Assembly (NCBI RefSeq): GCF_007858285.1
Contig: NZ_VFIL01000003.1
Coordinates: forward strand, 1 to 64,000
Origin: Pseudomonas brenneri
GTDB lineage: Bacteria; Pseudomonadota; Gammaproteobacteria; Pseudomonadales; Pseudomonadaceae
DNA: 64,000 nt
Reading direction: 5' to 3'
Part shown: positions 10,093 through 23,422 of the stretch, piece after piece
How positions within the stretch are numbered: position 1 is the stretch's first letter
Layout of the letters: every line of letters begins with the position of its first letter
Notes under the pieces: generated by a model
What the model saw: only the letters and a program-made list of their open reading frames with translations
What the model was told of the DNA's origin: nothing
Database searches by the model: none
Program-made: the position numbers and the translations under genes

Positions 10093-11205
10093 ATGGAACG
10101 CATCGATCACGTACTGCCCTGGGGGCACCTGGGTTGCGAGCGCCAGCTGACGGTATTCCGTTTCGGTCACGGCGAGCGCAAGGCGTATATCCAGGCCAGC
10201 CTGCATGCCGATGAGTTGCCGGGGATGCGCGCGGCCTGGGAGCTGAAAAAACGCCTGGCCGAACTGGAGCAGCAGGGTGCCCTCAACGGGGTGATCGAGC
10301 TGGTGCCGGTGGCCAACCCGATGGGCCTGGGCCAGTTGCTGCAAGGCGCGCACCAGGGGCGTTTCGAGGTGGGCACGGGCAAGAACTTCAACCGCGATTT
10401 CGTTGAGTTGAGCGAGCCGGTTGCACGACTGCTCGAAGGCCGCCTGGGCGATGATCCTCACGCCAATGTGCGCATGATCCGCCAGGCAATGACCGATACG
10501 CTCAATGCACTGCCCGAGCCGAGCAGCCAACTGCAAGGCATGCAGCGGGTATTGCTCGGCCATGCCTGTACTGCCGATATCGTCCTCGACTTGCACTGCG
10601 ACGCCGAAGCCGCGCTGCACATGTACGCGCTGCCCCAGCACTGGCCGCACTGGCGTTCGTTGTCGGCGCATTTGCATGTGAAAGTCGGCCTCTTGGCGGA
10701 AGACTCGGGCGGCAGCTCGTTTGATGAGGCTTGCTCGCTGCCATGGCTGCGCCTGTCTCGGGCGTTCCCCGGGGCGCAGGTTCCCCTGGCGTGCCTGGCG
10801 ACGACCCTGGAGCTGGGTGGCCAGGCCGATACGGGCCGCGATGAGGCGATCTTCCACGCCGAAGGCATTCTTGCGTTCCTTGCCGAGCAAGGCCTGATCC
10901 GTGGTGAGTGGCCGGCACCGCAACACGAGCCCTGCGAAGGCGTGCCCTTCGAAGGCACTGAGCTGCTGTTTGCACCCCACGCCGGGGTGATCAGTTACCT
11001 GCGTAAAGCGGGTGACTGGGTAGAAACCGGCGAGCCGATTTTTGAAGTGATTGATCCCCTGGCCGACCGCGTCAGCATCGTCTGCGCCGGCACGTCGGGG
11101 GTGTTGTTTGCCGTTGAACGGCTACGTTATGCCCAAGCGGGTTTCTGGCTGGCCAAGGTGGCGGGGCGCGAAGCGCTGCGTCACGGGCGCTTGCTCAACG
11201 ACTGA
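10093..11205 (+). CDS. Succinylglutamate desuccinylase/aspartoacylase family protein within the aot operon
   Basis: A 370-aa protein of the AstE/AspA zinc carboxypeptidase-like family. Metal-binding residues are visible as HADELPG (H and E) near residue 37 and DLHCDAEA near residue 164. The C-terminal part (HAGVISYLRKAGDWVETGEPI) resembles a lipoyl-like beta barrel found in this family. It is embedded between aotM and aotP with almost no spacing, as in P. aeruginosa (PA0891 position). The substrate is unknown. The succinylglutamate step itself is assigned to AruE at 20200-21204, so this protein may deacylate another N-acyl amino acid taken up by the transporter; that is inference. Confidence 0.8.
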   Translation: MERIDHVLPWGHLGCERQLTVFRFGHGERKAYIQASLHADELPGMRAAWELKKRLAELEQQGALNGVIELVPVANPMGLGQLLQGAHQGRFEVGTGKNFNRDFVELSEPVARLLEGRLGDDPHANVRMIRQAMTDTLNALPEPSSQLQGMQRVLLGHACTADIVLDLHCDAEAALHMYALPQHWPHWRSLSAHLHVKVGLLAEDSGGSSFDEACSLPWLRLSRAFPGAQVPLACLATTLELGGQADTGRDEAIFHAEGILAFLAEQGLIRGEWPAPQHEPCEGVPFEGTELLFAPHAGVISYLRKAGDWVETGEPIFEVIDPLADRVSIVCAGTSGVLFAVERLRYAQAGFWLAKVAGREALRHGRLLND

Positions 11206-11232
11206 CCAACTGTTTTTGTGAGAACCGACCGC

Positions 11233-11997
11233 ATGTACAAACTTGAAGTCCAAGACCTGCATAAACGCTATGGCAGTCATGAAGTGCTCAAAGGGGTGTC
11301 CCTGGCCGCCGCGGCCGGTGATGTGATCAGCATCATCGGCTCCAGTGGTTCGGGCAAAAGTACCTTTTTGCGCTGCATCAACCTGCTGGAGCAGCCGCAT
11401 GCCGGCAAGATCCTGCTCAATAACGAAGAGCTGAAGCTGGTGGCCAACAAGGACGGTGCCATGAAGGCTGCCGATCCGAAACAGCTGCAGCGTATGCGTT
11501 CGCGCCTGTCGATGGTGTTCCAGCATTTCAACCTGTGGTCGCACATGACTGCGCTGGAAAACGTCATGGAAGCACCCGTGCATGTGTTGGGTATGTCGAA
11601 AAAAGACGCCCGTGAGAAGGCCGAGCACTACCTGGCCAAAGTTGGCGTGGCCCATCGCAAGGATGCGTTCCCCGGCCATATGTCCGGTGGCGAGCAGCAG
11701 CGTGTGGCGATTGCCCGTGCGTTGGCGATGGAGCCTGAGGTGATGCTGTTTGACGAGCCAACCTCGGCCCTTGACCCGGAGCTGGTCGGCGAAGTCTTGA
11801 AAGTCATGCAGGACCTGGCCCTGGAAGGTCGGACCATGGTGGTAGTTACCCACGAAATGGGCTTTGCCCGTGAAGTGTCCAACCAGTTGGTGTTCCTGCA
11901 CAAAGGCATTGTCGAAGAGCGAGGCAACCCGCGCGAAGTGCTGGTCAACCCGCAGTCCGAGCGGTTGCAGCAGTTCCTGTCCGGTAGCTTGAAATAA
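11233..11997 (+). CDS. aotP: Arginine/ornithine ABC transporter ATP-binding protein
   Basis: A 254-aa ATPase that energises the Aot importer. Walker A is GSSGSGKST, the signature is MSGGEQQR, Walker B is VMLFDEPTSALDPE, and the switch His lies in VVTHEMGFA. I chose the ATG at 11233 (MYKLEVQDLHKRYG), the family start; an in-frame GTG at 11218 would add five residues. It ends the transporter operon and is followed by a REPIN before argR. Confidence 0.96.
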   Translation: MYKLEVQDLHKRYGSHEVLKGVSLAAAAGDVISIIGSSGSGKSTFLRCINLLEQPHAGKILLNNEELKLVANKDGAMKAADPKQLQRMRSRLSMVFQHFNLWSHMTALENVMEAPVHVLGMSKKDAREKAEHYLAKVGVAHRKDAFPGHMSGGEQQRVAIARALAMEPEVMLFDEPTSALDPELVGEVLKVMQDLALEGRTMVVVTHEMGFAREVSNQLVFLHKGIVEERGNPREVLVNPQSERLQQFLSGSLK

Positions 11998-12042
11998 CCA
12001 GCGCTGCTTTTGCGCACTGAAATAGTGCATGCTTCACCCCCC

Positions 12043-12142
12043 TGTAGGAGCGAGCTTGCTCGCGAAGAGCGTTAACGATAATGCGGGGCGCCTGATACCC
12101 CGTGGCGGTCTTGGGTTTTTCGCGAGCAAGCTCGCTCCTGCA
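12043..12142. repeat. REPIN, 100-bp class, forward orientation
   Basis: Two inverted arms, TGTAGGAGCGAGCTTGCTCG and its complement, lie at the ends of exactly 100 bp. The inner sequence CGTTAACGATAATGCGGGG next to the left arm marks the orientation. It sits between aotP and argR. Confidence 0.9.
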
Positions 12143-12215
12143 GTGGATTATGTTTGTTTACGGGCTAGCATTGGCCCTTGTCTTCATTGCCGTTTTTCGT
12201 TTCGGATAGCCTTCC

Positions 12216-13196
12216 ATGACAGCCCATCGCATCGGTTTCCTGATTTGGCCCAGCACTAAAGCCCTGACGCTTGCGCTGGCTGAGGAGGCCTTGCGCGTTG
12301 CCCAGCGGGTGCATCCGGATGTGGTCTACGAGGTGTCGTTCCTGCAAGCCGAGCCACCGGTCGAGGGTGAGTGGAAATTGCCTGGCGAACCCTGGGCCGG
12401 CAAGCTGGAAGGTTTTCAGAAACTGTTCCTGCTGGCCGATGAGCCGCCTACCGTCATCGCCTCGCAACTCGGTTCCGCCCTCAAGCAACTGGTGCGTGCC
12501 GGGTGTGTCATTGGTGGTTTGTCGGCCGGGGTCTACCCGTTGGCGCAGCTGGGTCTGCTCGATGGTTATCGCGCCGCCGTGCACTGGCGCTGGCAGGACG
12601 ACTTTGCCGAGCGCTTTCCCAAGGTCATCGCCACCAGTCATCTGTTTGATTGGGACCGTGACCGCCTGAGCGCCTGCGGCGGCATGTCGGTACTCGACCT
12701 GTTGCTGGCGGTCCTGGCCCGTGATCACGGCGCCGAACTGGCCGGCGCGGTCTCCGAAGAGCTGGTGGTGGAGCGCATCCGAGAAGGCGGCGAGCGCCAG
12801 CGTATTCCGCTGCAAAACCGCCTGGGCTCCAGCCATCCGAAGCTGACCCAGGCGGTGTTGCTGATGGAAGCCAATATCGAAGAGCCGCTGACCACCGACG
12901 AAATTGCCCAGCATGTGTGCGTGTCGCGACGCCAACTGGAGCGAATCTTCAAGCAATACCTCAACCGCGTTCCCAGCCAGTACTACCTGGAACTGCGCCT
13001 GAACAAGGCCCGCCAGATGCTCATGCAAACCAGCAAGTCGATCATCCAGATTGGTCTGTCATGCGGCTTCTCCTCGGGGCCGCATTTCTCCAGTGCCTAC
13101 CGCAACTTCTTTGGCGCCACGCCACGGGAAGATCGCAACCAGCGACGCAGCAGTAGCCCGTTTGAATTGTCGTCGGTGCCGTCCGAGCGCGGCTAA
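12216..13196 (+). CDS. argR: Arginine-responsive regulator ArgR (AraC family)
   Basis: A 326-aa regulator unlike the enterobacterial ArgR. The N-terminal ~200 residues form a DJ-1/PfpI (class I amidotransferase-like) ligand domain (IGFLIWPSTKALTLALAEEALR; GGLSAGVYPLAQLGLL). The C-terminal part is an AraC helix-turn-helix pair (TTDEIAQHVCVSRRQLERIF; SIIQIGLSCGFSSGPHF). In P. aeruginosa this protein binds arginine and controls aot and aru. Matching half-sites are seen upstream of aotJ and aruC here. Confidence 0.93.
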   Translation: MTAHRIGFLIWPSTKALTLALAEEALRVAQRVHPDVVYEVSFLQAEPPVEGEWKLPGEPWAGKLEGFQKLFLLADEPPTVIASQLGSALKQLVRAGCVIGGLSAGVYPLAQLGLLDGYRAAVHWRWQDDFAERFPKVIATSHLFDWDRDRLSACGGMSVLDLLLAVLARDHGAELAGAVSEELVVERIREGGERQRIPLQNRLGSSHPKLTQAVLLMEANIEEPLTTDEIAQHVCVSRRQLERIFKQYLNRVPSQYYLELRLNKARQMLMQTSKSIIQIGLSCGFSSGPHFSSAYRNFFGATPREDRNQRRSSSPFELSSVPSERG

Positions 13197-13284
13197 GCCC
13201 TTGGTTTGCCCATTGGGCGAAAAATCCCACGGCACTGCCGCAAACCCCTGTCATCTGTTTAAACTGCGCCTTTGCGAAGCTATT

Positions 13285-14650
<1,366 letters not shown>

Positions 14651-14660
14651 TTTGCCCTTC

Positions 14661-14760
14661 TGTAGGAGCGAGCTTGCTCGCGAAAATCGTTAACGATAAC
14701 GCGGGGCACGTGATGCCCCGCGGTGTTCTTGGGGTCTTCGCGAGCAAGCTCGCTCCTACA
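14661..14760. repeat. REPIN, 100-bp class, forward orientation
   Basis: The arms TGTAGGAGCGAGCTTGCTCG / inverse enclose CGTTAACGATAACGCGGGGC. It is exactly 100 bp and lies between aruC and aruF within the catabolic operon. Confidence 0.9.
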
Positions 14761-14810
14761 GAGGTTTTGAGCCCCCCTGTTTTTAATTATGGATTTTAAG
14801 GAGTGACACC

Positions 14811-15830
14811 ATGCTGGTGATGCGCCCCGCGCAAATGGCTGATCTGGGCGAGGTACAGCGTCTGGCTGCGGACAGCCCGATTGGTGTCACTTCCTTGCCG
14901 GATGATGTCGAGCGCCTGAGCGACAAGATTGCGGCAAGCGAAGCATCCTTCGCCGCCGAAGTGAGTTTCAACGGTGAAGAAAGCTATTTCTTTGTCCTTG
15001 AAGACACGGTTGCCGGCAAGCTGGTGGGCTGTTCGGCCATCGTTGCCTCTGCGGGTTATTCCGAGCCGTTCTACAGCTTTCGCAACGAGACCTTCGTCCA
15101 TGCGTCCCGCGAACTGAAGATCCACAACAAGATCCACGTCCTGTCCCAGTGCCATGACCTGACCGGCAACAGCTTGCTGACCAGTTTCTATGTGGTGCCG
15201 GAGCTGGTGGGGTCGGCCTGGTCCGAGCTCAACTCCCGTGGCCGCCTGTTGTTTGTCGCCAGCCACCCCGAGCGCTTTGCCGACTCGGTGGTGACCGAGA
15301 TTGTCGGCTATAGCGACGAGAATGGCGATTCGCCGTTCTGGGACGCCATCGGCCGCAATTTCTTCGATCTCAACTACGCCGCCGCCGAGCGCCTGTGCGG
15401 GTTGAAGAGCCGGACCTTCCTCGCCGAACTGATGCCCCATTACCCGATCTACGTGCCGCTGCTGCCGGACGAAGCCCAGGAAGCCATGGGCCAGGTACAC
15501 CCGCGAGCGCAGATCACCTTCGACATCCTGATGCGCGAAGGCTTTGAGACTGACCACTACATCGACATCTTCGATGGCGGCCCGACGCTGCATGCACGGG
15601 TCTCGGGGATTCGCTCGATTGCCCAGAGCCGCGTGGTGCCGGTGAAGATCGGCGAGATGGTCAAGGGCGTGGGCCGCCAGTACCTGGTGAGCAACGCGCA
15701 GTTGCAGGATTACCGTGCGGTAATGCTGGAACTGGACTACGCGCCAGGCAAGCCAGTGACCCTGGACCTGGAAGCAGCCGAAGCCCTGGGCGTCGGCGAA
15801 GGCGCCAGTGTGCGTCTGGTAGCGGTTTAA
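14811..15830 (+). CDS. aruF: Arginine/ornithine N-succinyltransferase, alpha subunit
   Basis: A 339-aa member of the AstA family, which transfers succinyl from succinyl-CoA to the alpha-amino group of arginine, the first AST step. It starts MLVMRPAQMADLGEVQRLA (a GNAT-like beginning) and contains SQCHDLTGNSLLTSFYV and IDIFDGGPTLHA, repeated in the partner AruG. AAGGAG lies 7 bp before the ATG. Pseudomonas uses a heteromer of two paralogues, of which this is the first. Confidence 0.95.
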   Translation: MLVMRPAQMADLGEVQRLAADSPIGVTSLPDDVERLSDKIAASEASFAAEVSFNGEESYFFVLEDTVAGKLVGCSAIVASAGYSEPFYSFRNETFVHASRELKIHNKIHVLSQCHDLTGNSLLTSFYVVPELVGSAWSELNSRGRLLFVASHPERFADSVVTEIVGYSDENGDSPFWDAIGRNFFDLNYAAAERLCGLKSRTFLAELMPHYPIYVPLLPDEAQEAMGQVHPRAQITFDILMREGFETDHYIDIFDGGPTLHARVSGIRSIAQSRVVPVKIGEMVKGVGRQYLVSNAQLQDYRAVMLELDYAPGKPVTLDLEAAEALGVGEGASVRLVAV

Positions 15831-15882
15831 AAAGCAGAGTTTCGCGGGTGGCTGGAACCAGCGGCCCGTCTGAGGAGATAGC

Positions 15883-18374
<2,492 letters not shown>

Positions 18375-18377
18375 AAA

Positions 18378-18467
18378 TGTGGGAGCGGGCTTGCTCGCGA
18401 ATGCGGTCTGTCAGTTGATAGATTAGGTAACTGGTCCGCCGCCTTCGCGAGCAAGCCCGCTCCCACA
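18378..18467. repeat. REPIN, 90-bp class
   Basis: The arms TGTGGGAGCGGGCTTGCTCG / inverse enclose a different inner sequence from the 100-bp class (GGTCTGTCAGTTGATAGATT). Length is 90 bp, between aruD and aruB. Confidence 0.9.
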
Positions 18468-18526
18468 TTCGATCTGTGGTGTGATGAAGATTGTTTATAA
18501 AAACAGATGTTCGTGGAGCCTCGCCG

Positions 18527-19873
18527 ATGAAATCCTGTGAAGTCAATTTTGACGGTCTCGTGGGGCCGACCCATAACTACGGCGGTCTGTCCTACGGCAA
18601 CGTCGCCTCCCAGAGCAACAGCCAGCAGTCTTCCAACCCCAGGGAGGCGGCGCTGCAGGGCCTGGCGAAAATGAAAGCCCTGATGGAAATGGGGTTTGTG
18701 CAAGGCGTGCTCGCCCCCCAGGAACGTCCTGACGTCGCCGCACTGCGCAGCCTTGGCTTTGCCGGTACCGACGCCCAGGTGATCCAGCAGGCGGCCAAGC
18801 ACGCCATGCCGTTGCTGGTGGCCAGTTGCTCGGCATCGAGCATGTGGGTGGCCAACGCCGCGACCGTCAGCCCGAGTGCCGACACAGCGGATGGCCGCGT
18901 GCATTTCACCGCCGCCAACCTCAACTGCAAATACCACCGCAGCATCGAACACCCGACCACCAGCCGCGTGCTGGGGGCGATGTTTGCCGATCAGCAGCAC
19001 TTCGCCCACCACGCCGCGTTGCCGGCGGTGGCGCAGTTCGGTGATGAAGGCGCGGCCAACCACACGCGTTTTTGCCGCGAATATGGCGAGGCGGGCGTAG
19101 AGTTTTTCGTGTTCGGCCGCAGTGCGTTCGACACCCGTTACCCGGCGCCACAAAAGTACCCGGCGCGCCAGACCCTCGAAGCGTCCCAGGCCGTTGCGCG
19201 CTTGCACGGCCTGCAGGATGGCGGGGTGGTCTACGGTCAGCAGAACCCGGCCGTGATCGACGCCGGAGTGTTCCACAACGATGTGATCGCGGTGGGCAAC
19301 GGCGAAGTGCTGTTCTATCACGAGGATGCGTTCCTCAATACCGAGCAGATGCTCGCCGAGCTGCAGGCCAAGCTGGGCCAGGTCGGCGGCAACTTCCAGG
19401 CGATCTGCGTGCCACGGGCCCTGGTCAGCGTGGAAGACGCGGTGCGTTCCTACCTGTTCAACAGCCAGTTGCTGACCCGCGCCGACGGTTCGATGCTGTT
19501 GATCGTGCCCGAGGAGTGCCGCAACAACGAGCGCGTCTGGCAGTACCTGCAAGGCCTGACCAGCTCTGGCGGACCGATCGCTGAAGTGAAAGTCTTCAAC
19601 CTCAAGCAAAGCATGCAGAACGGCGGTGGCCCGGCATGCCTGCGCCTGCGCGTGGCGTTGAAGGAAACCGAACTGGCGGCGGTCAATCCAGGGGTTATCA
19701 TGACAGCACCGCTGTACGAAACGTTGACCCAATGGGTCGGCAAGCACTACCGCGACAGCCTGCGCGAAACCGACCTGGCTGACCCGCAGTTACTGCTTGA
19801 GTGCCGTACGGCATTGGATGAACTGACGCAAATCCTTAAACTGGGCTCGGTTTATCCTTTCCAGATCAATTAA
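18527..19873 (+). CDS. aruB: N-succinylarginine dihydrolase
   Basis: A 448-aa enzyme converting succinylarginine to succinylornithine, two ammonia and CO2, second AST step. It starts [20 protein letters not shown], the AstB signature, and the catalytic Cys is in [14 protein letters not shown] near the C-terminus. I chose the ATG at 18527 with GGAG at 18515-18518; the open frame begins 12 codons earlier. Length matches AstB. Confidence 0.95.
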   Translation: MKSCEVNFDGLVGPTHNYGGLSYGNVASQSNSQQSSNPREAALQGLAKMKALMEMGFVQGVLAPQERPDVAALRSLGFAGTDAQVIQQAAKHAMPLLVASCSASSMWVANAATVSPSADTADGRVHFTAANLNCKYHRSIEHPTTSRVLGAMFADQQHFAHHAALPAVAQFGDEGAANHTRFCREYGEAGVEFFVFGRSAFDTRYPAPQKYPARQTLEASQAVARLHGLQDGGVVYGQQNPAVIDAGVFHNDVIAVGNGEVLFYHEDAFLNTEQMLAELQAKLGQVGGNFQAICVPRALVSVEDAVRSYLFNSQLLTRADGSMLLIVPEECRNNERVWQYLQGLTSSGGPIAEVKVFNLKQSMQNGGGPACLRLRVALKETELAAVNPGVIMTAPLYETLTQWVGKHYRDSLRETDLADPQLLLECRTALDELTQILKLGSVYPFQIN

Positions 19874-19896
19874 CGCCACACGGCTGAGACCTCTAT

Positions 19897-20187
19897 ATGA
19901 CCACCGATACCCTGAAGCTGATCCTTGAAGACACCGACGGCACCCAGCTGGAAACTTCCTGCACCCGCGTCGCGGTGGTGTGGCAGGGCAAGGAAATCTG
20001 GATCCAGCACGACGGCCGCGGTCAACTGCTGATCGGCGTGGACGTGGAAGAAGGTGACGCCGAATACGCCAACCTGCTGATGCGCCCCCTGGCCACCAAC
20101 CTGATGAGCCTGCAACTGGAAATGGAACCGGCCGACGTTGAAGGTGATGACGACGATCACGTCCACGGCCCAGGCTGCAACCACTAA
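19897..20187 (+). CDS. Small acidic conserved protein in the aru operon
   Basis: A 96-aa cytosolic protein with no recognised catalytic domain. The C-terminal end is very acidic and metal-ligand rich (DDDDHVHGPGCNH). It lies between aruB and aruE with 23 and 12 bp gaps, the position of PA0900 in P. aeruginosa; some annotations call this family a topoisomerase, for which I see no basis. Co-transcription suggests a role tied to AST enzymes, perhaps zinc delivery to AruE, but that is speculation. Confidence 0.8.
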   Translation: MTTDTLKLILEDTDGTQLETSCTRVAVVWQGKEIWIQHDGRGQLLIGVDVEEGDAEYANLLMRPLATNLMSLQLEMEPADVEGDDDDHVHGPGCNH

Positions 20188-20199
20188 GGAAGCTGCTTT

Positions 20200-21204
20200 A
20201 TGCTCGCCCTCGGCAAACTGCTTGAACTGACCCTCGCCGGTCGCGAACCGGCGCAAAAAATTCAACTGACTGTCGACGGCGTGCAGATGCGCTGGCTCAG
20301 TGAGGGCGCACTTGAAGTGCGGCCTGCGCAAGCCCGGGACAACGGCGCCGATGTGCTGCTGTCGTCCGGTATCCATGGCAACGAAACCGCGCCGATCGAA
20401 TTGGCCGACCGCTTGCTGCATGGCATTGCCCGTGGGGAGATCAAGCCCCGCACCCGTATTCTGTTCCTGTTCGGCAACCCCGAGGCCATGCGTCGCGGCG
20501 AGCGTTACCTCGAACAGGACGTCAACCGGCTGTTCAATGGCCGTCACGAACAAAGCATCGGCCCGGAAGCGATGCGCGCGGCCGAGCTTGAACAGTTGGC
20601 GCGTACCTTCTTCAGCGTGCCTGAGCGGAGTCGTTTGCACTACGACCTGCATACGGCGATTCGTGGCTCGAAGATCGAGCAGTTCGCCCTGTACCCTTTC
20701 AAGGAAGGGCGCCAGCACTCCCGCGCCGAACTGGCCCGTCTGCGGGCGGCGGGGATGGAAGCGGTGCTGTTGCAGAACAAGACCTCCATCACCTTCACGG
20801 CTTTTACCTACGAACAGTTGGGTGCCGAGTCGTTCACCCTGGAGTTGGGCAAGGCCCGGCCATTCGGGCAGAACCAGGGCGTGGACGTCTCGCGCCTGGA
20901 AACCCGCCTCAAGCAGATCATTGAAGGCAACGAGCCGGCGACCGAGGGCCTGGACGGTCTGAAGTTGTTCAGCGTGGCCCGGGAAATCATCAAGCACAGC
21001 GACGCCTTCACCCTGCACCTGCCGGCGGATGTGGAGAATTTTTCGCAGTTGGAGAAGGGCTATCTGCTGGCGGAAGACATCGCCAAGACCCGCTGGGTGA
21101 TCGAAGAGGAGGGCGCACGCATCATTTTCCCCAACCCCAAGGTCAAGAATGGCTTGCGCGCGGGCATCCTGATTGTGCCAACCACGGATGTTGGCCTGGC
21201 CTGA
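20200..21204 (+). CDS. aruE: Succinylglutamate desuccinylase
   Basis: A 334-aa zinc hydrolase releasing glutamate and succinate, last AST step. Metal and catalytic motifs are [13 protein letters not shown] (H and E), DLHTAIRGS (H) and [12 protein letters not shown] (catalytic E). It starts 12 bp after the small acidic protein and ends the operon, followed by a compact REP hairpin. Confidence 0.95.
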   Translation: MLALGKLLELTLAGREPAQKIQLTVDGVQMRWLSEGALEVRPAQARDNGADVLLSSGIHGNETAPIELADRLLHGIARGEIKPRTRILFLFGNPEAMRRGERYLEQDVNRLFNGRHEQSIGPEAMRAAELEQLARTFFSVPERSRLHYDLHTAIRGSKIEQFALYPFKEGRQHSRAELARLRAAGMEAVLLQNKTSITFTAFTYEQLGAESFTLELGKARPFGQNQGVDVSRLETRLKQIIEGNEPATEGLDGLKLFSVAREIIKHSDAFTLHLPADVENFSQLEKGYLLAEDIAKTRWVIEEEGARIIFPNPKVKNGLRAGILIVPTTDVGLA

Positions 21205-21227
21205 ATCCCGAGACTAACTCGGTCGAA

Positions 21228-21255
21228 TGTGGGAGCGAGCAAGCCCGCTCCCACA
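21228..21255. repeat. Compact REP hairpin after aruE
   Basis: TGTGGGAGCG and CGCTCCCACA are almost directly apposed around AGCAAGC, forming a tight hairpin 24 bp after the aruE stop. It looks like a REPIN that lost its inner section and may act as a 3' end structure. Confidence 0.75.
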
Positions 21256-21273
21256 TTTGCTTTGCAGTGTCGC

Positions 21274-21783
21274 TTAAACCGCTACCGCCCGCGGCTCATT
21301 GCGGCGGATCGCACGGATCTTGTGCAGGGTATCGGCACAGGTCTGTGCAGCTTCCTTGCCCTTGTGCACAAAGTGCTCAAAGAAGAAGTTGTGGTGCTCG
21401 CTGCCTGCGTGGAAGTGGTGCGGGGTGAGGGACACGGAGAACACCGGTACTTCGGTTTCCAGCTGCACCTGCATCAGGCCGCTGACCACCGATTGCGCGA
21501 CGAACTCATGGCGATAGATCCCGCCGTCCACCACCAGGGCAGCCGCGACGATACCGGCGTAACGGCCGGACTTGGCCAGCAGCTTGGCGTGCAGGGGCAT
21601 TTCAAAGGCGCCGCCGACTTCAAAGAAATCGATATCCGACTCCTGGTAGCCCTGGGCGATCATTTCGGCGAGGAAGCCTTTACGGCTTTGATCAACAATA
21701 TCTTTGTGCCAGCAAGCCTGGATAAACGCGACGCGCTCACCGTGGTGGTTTTTGCTCTTGCTGTCGATTGCGGTGGGTTGCAT
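21274..21783 (-). CDS. ribH2: 6,7-dimethyl-8-ribityllumazine synthase, type II
   Basis: A 169-aa lumazine synthase of the RibH2 (Brucella-type, decameric) class, the penultimate riboflavin step. Features are RVAFIQACWHKDIVDQSR at the N-terminus, GGAFEMPL, and GGIYRHEFVAQSV, which replaces the type I GTVIRG-like motif. AGGAG lies 7 bp before the ATG at 21783. It stands alone, not with other rib genes, but behind an FMN riboswitch. It is probably an additional lumazine synthase besides the housekeeping RibH; this cannot be confirmed from the window. Confidence 0.9.
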   Translation of the reverse strand: MQPTAIDSKSKNHHGERVAFIQACWHKDIVDQSRKGFLAEMIAQGYQESDIDFFEVGGAFEMPLHAKLLAKSGRYAGIVAAALVVDGGIYRHEFVAQSVVSGLMQVQLETEVPVFSVSLTPHHFHAGSEHHNFFFEHFVHKGKEAAQTCADTLHKIRAIRRNEPRAVAV

Positions 21784-21792
21784 GTTCTGACT

Positions 21793-21813
21793 CCTGTTTA
21801 TGAAAAAAACAGG
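21793..21813 (-). promoter_or_regulatory. Hairpin overlapping the ribH2 ribosome site
   Basis: On the transcript CCTGTTT pairs with AAACAGG around a 7-base A/T-rich loop. The 3' arm overlaps the AGGAG ribosome site, so this could be the translational switch of the upstream FMN riboswitch. Confidence 0.45.
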
Positions 21814-21897
21814 GCGTTATGAATCGAATGGGATTTAAGGGTACGGCCGAATCGATCATGCCAGGCATGACTTCTCGCGCACGGCCCTTAGGCGCCA

Positions 21898-22067
21898 ATC
21901 CCGTTCTCTCTTCATCCGGACTATGACCGTCGGCCCCGGGATCACACCGGGTCTGCTGACCTTGGCGCCGTCCTGCGTGAGCAGTTCGAGGCGCCAAGCG
22001 CTCGCGGGCTATGCGCATTGCGCGCAATTACCGCCGGTGGGGAATTGCACCCCGCCCTGAGAACGTT
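21898..22067 (-). ncRNA. FMN riboswitch (RFN element)
   Basis: Read on the minus strand, the canonical RFN blocks appear in order: GGGCGGGGTGCAATTCCCCA, CCGGCGGTAA, AGCCCGCGAGCG, then GGTCAGCAGACCCGGTGTGA, TCCCGGGGCCGACGGTCATA and the closing GGATGAAGAGAGAACG. It lies about 115 bp upstream of ribH2. It should shut down ribH2 when FMN is abundant. Confidence 0.95.
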
Positions 22068-22176
22068 GCCACCAGAACCCTGGCGGCGGAGAGTTTTTAC
22101 CATACATTTCGAAAAACTGCATAGCTACGTTTTTGATAGTCAAAATCGATGTGTATCGCTGGACATGCATCTCGAT

Positions 22177-22276
22177 TGCAGGGGCGAGCTTGCTCGCGAA
22201 GAATCCGAGGGCAGCACGTTCATTCAGCATGTACGCGTCATCGTTAAGGTTTTTCGAGAGCAAGCTCGCTCCTACA
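22177..22276. repeat. REPIN, 100-bp class, reverse orientation
   Basis: The arms GGGGCGAGCTTGCTCGCGAA and GAGCAAGCTCGCTCCTACA span 100 bp. The inner block CATCGTTAAGG lies next to the right arm, so the element is reversed relative to those at 12043 and 14661. Confidence 0.88.
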
Positions 22277-22364
22277 GTAAATGGGTTTTCGCCTTGATAT
22301 TTTCGGCAGATGCCCGCAGTAATCGGTTACAACAGGGAATCCCCCACTCGCAGAGGCACACTTG

Positions 22365-23369
22365 ATGTCTGTTATTGATCTTCGTAGTGACACCGTGACC
22401 CAACCCACCCCTGGCATGCGAGCTGCCATGGCCGCTGCACCGAGCGGTGATGATGTCTACGGTGAAGACCCCAGCGTCAACCACCTGGAAGCCGAACTGG
22501 CCAAGCGCCTGGGCTTTGCCGCCGCGCTGTTCGTGCCTACCGGCACCATGAGCAACCTGCTCGCGTTGATGGCTCACTGCGAGCGGGGCGAGGAATACAT
22601 CGTCGGCCAGCAGGCCCACACCTACAAATACGAAGGCGGCGGCGCGGCGGTGCTGGGCTCGATCCAGCCGCAGCCCCTGGAAGTCCAGGCCGATGGTTCG
22701 CTGGACCTGGCCCAGGTCGCAGAAGCGATCAAACCGGATGACTTCCACTTCGCCCGCACCCGGTTGTTGGCCCTGGAAAACACCATGCAGGGCAAAGTGC
22801 TGCCCATGAGCTACCTGGCTGCCGCACGCGCGTTTACCCGTGAGCATGGCCTGGCCCTGCACCTGGATGGCGCGCGGCTGTACAACGCAGCGGTCAAGCT
22901 GGGTGTCGATGCTCGGGAGATCACCCAGCACTTCGATTCGGTCTCGGTATGCCTGTCCAAGGGCCTTGGCGCGCCGATTGGCTCGGTGCTGTGTGGCTCC
23001 AGTGCGTTGATCGCCAAGGCCCGTCGTTTGCGCAAGATGGTCGGCGGTGGCATGCGCCAGGCGGGCTCGCTGGCGGCGGCGGGGCTGTATGCCCTGGACC
23101 ATCAGGTGGCGCGCCTGGCCGAAGACCACGCCAATGCGCTGTGGCTGGGCGACGAACTGCGCAAGGCCGGCTATAGCGTGGAGCCGGTACAGACCAACAT
23201 GGTCTACGTGCAGATCGGCGAGCAGGCCCAGGCCCTGAAGGCCTTTGCCGAGGAGCGCGGGATCAAGTTGAGTGCTGCGTCGCGCCTGCGCATGGTCACG
23301 CATCTGGACGTCAGTCGGGCACAGATCGAACAAGTGTTGGCGACATTTGTCGAGTTTTCCCGGAAATGA
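22365..23369 (+). CDS. ltaE: Low-specificity L-threonine aldolase
   Basis: A 334-aa fold-type I PLP enzyme that cleaves L-threonine or L-allo-threonine to glycine and acetaldehyde. It opens [20 protein letters not shown]; the PLP Lys is in [12 protein letters not shown]; other marks are [12 protein letters not shown] and [11 protein letters not shown] chose the ATG at 22365 with GAGG about 8 bp upstream. It stands alone between a REPIN and alaS. Confidence 0.9.
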   Translation: MSVIDLRSDTVTQPTPGMRAAMAAAPSGDDVYGEDPSVNHLEAELAKRLGFAAALFVPTGTMSNLLALMAHCERGEEYIVGQQAHTYKYEGGGAAVLGSIQPQPLEVQADGSLDLAQVAEAIKPDDFHFARTRLLALENTMQGKVLPMSYLAAARAFTREHGLALHLDGARLYNAAVKLGVDAREITQHFDSVSVCLSKGLGAPIGSVLCGSSALIAKARRLRKMVGGGMRQAGSLAAAGLYALDHQVARLAEDHANALWLGDELRKAGYSVEPVQTNMVYVQIGEQAQALKAFAEERGIKLSAASRLRMVTHLDVSRAQIEQVLATFVEFSRK

Positions 23370-23422
23370 CAGTGCTGGCCGTCTAATTGACTGTTTCTAT
23401 CGTATAAACACGCTGTACCACG

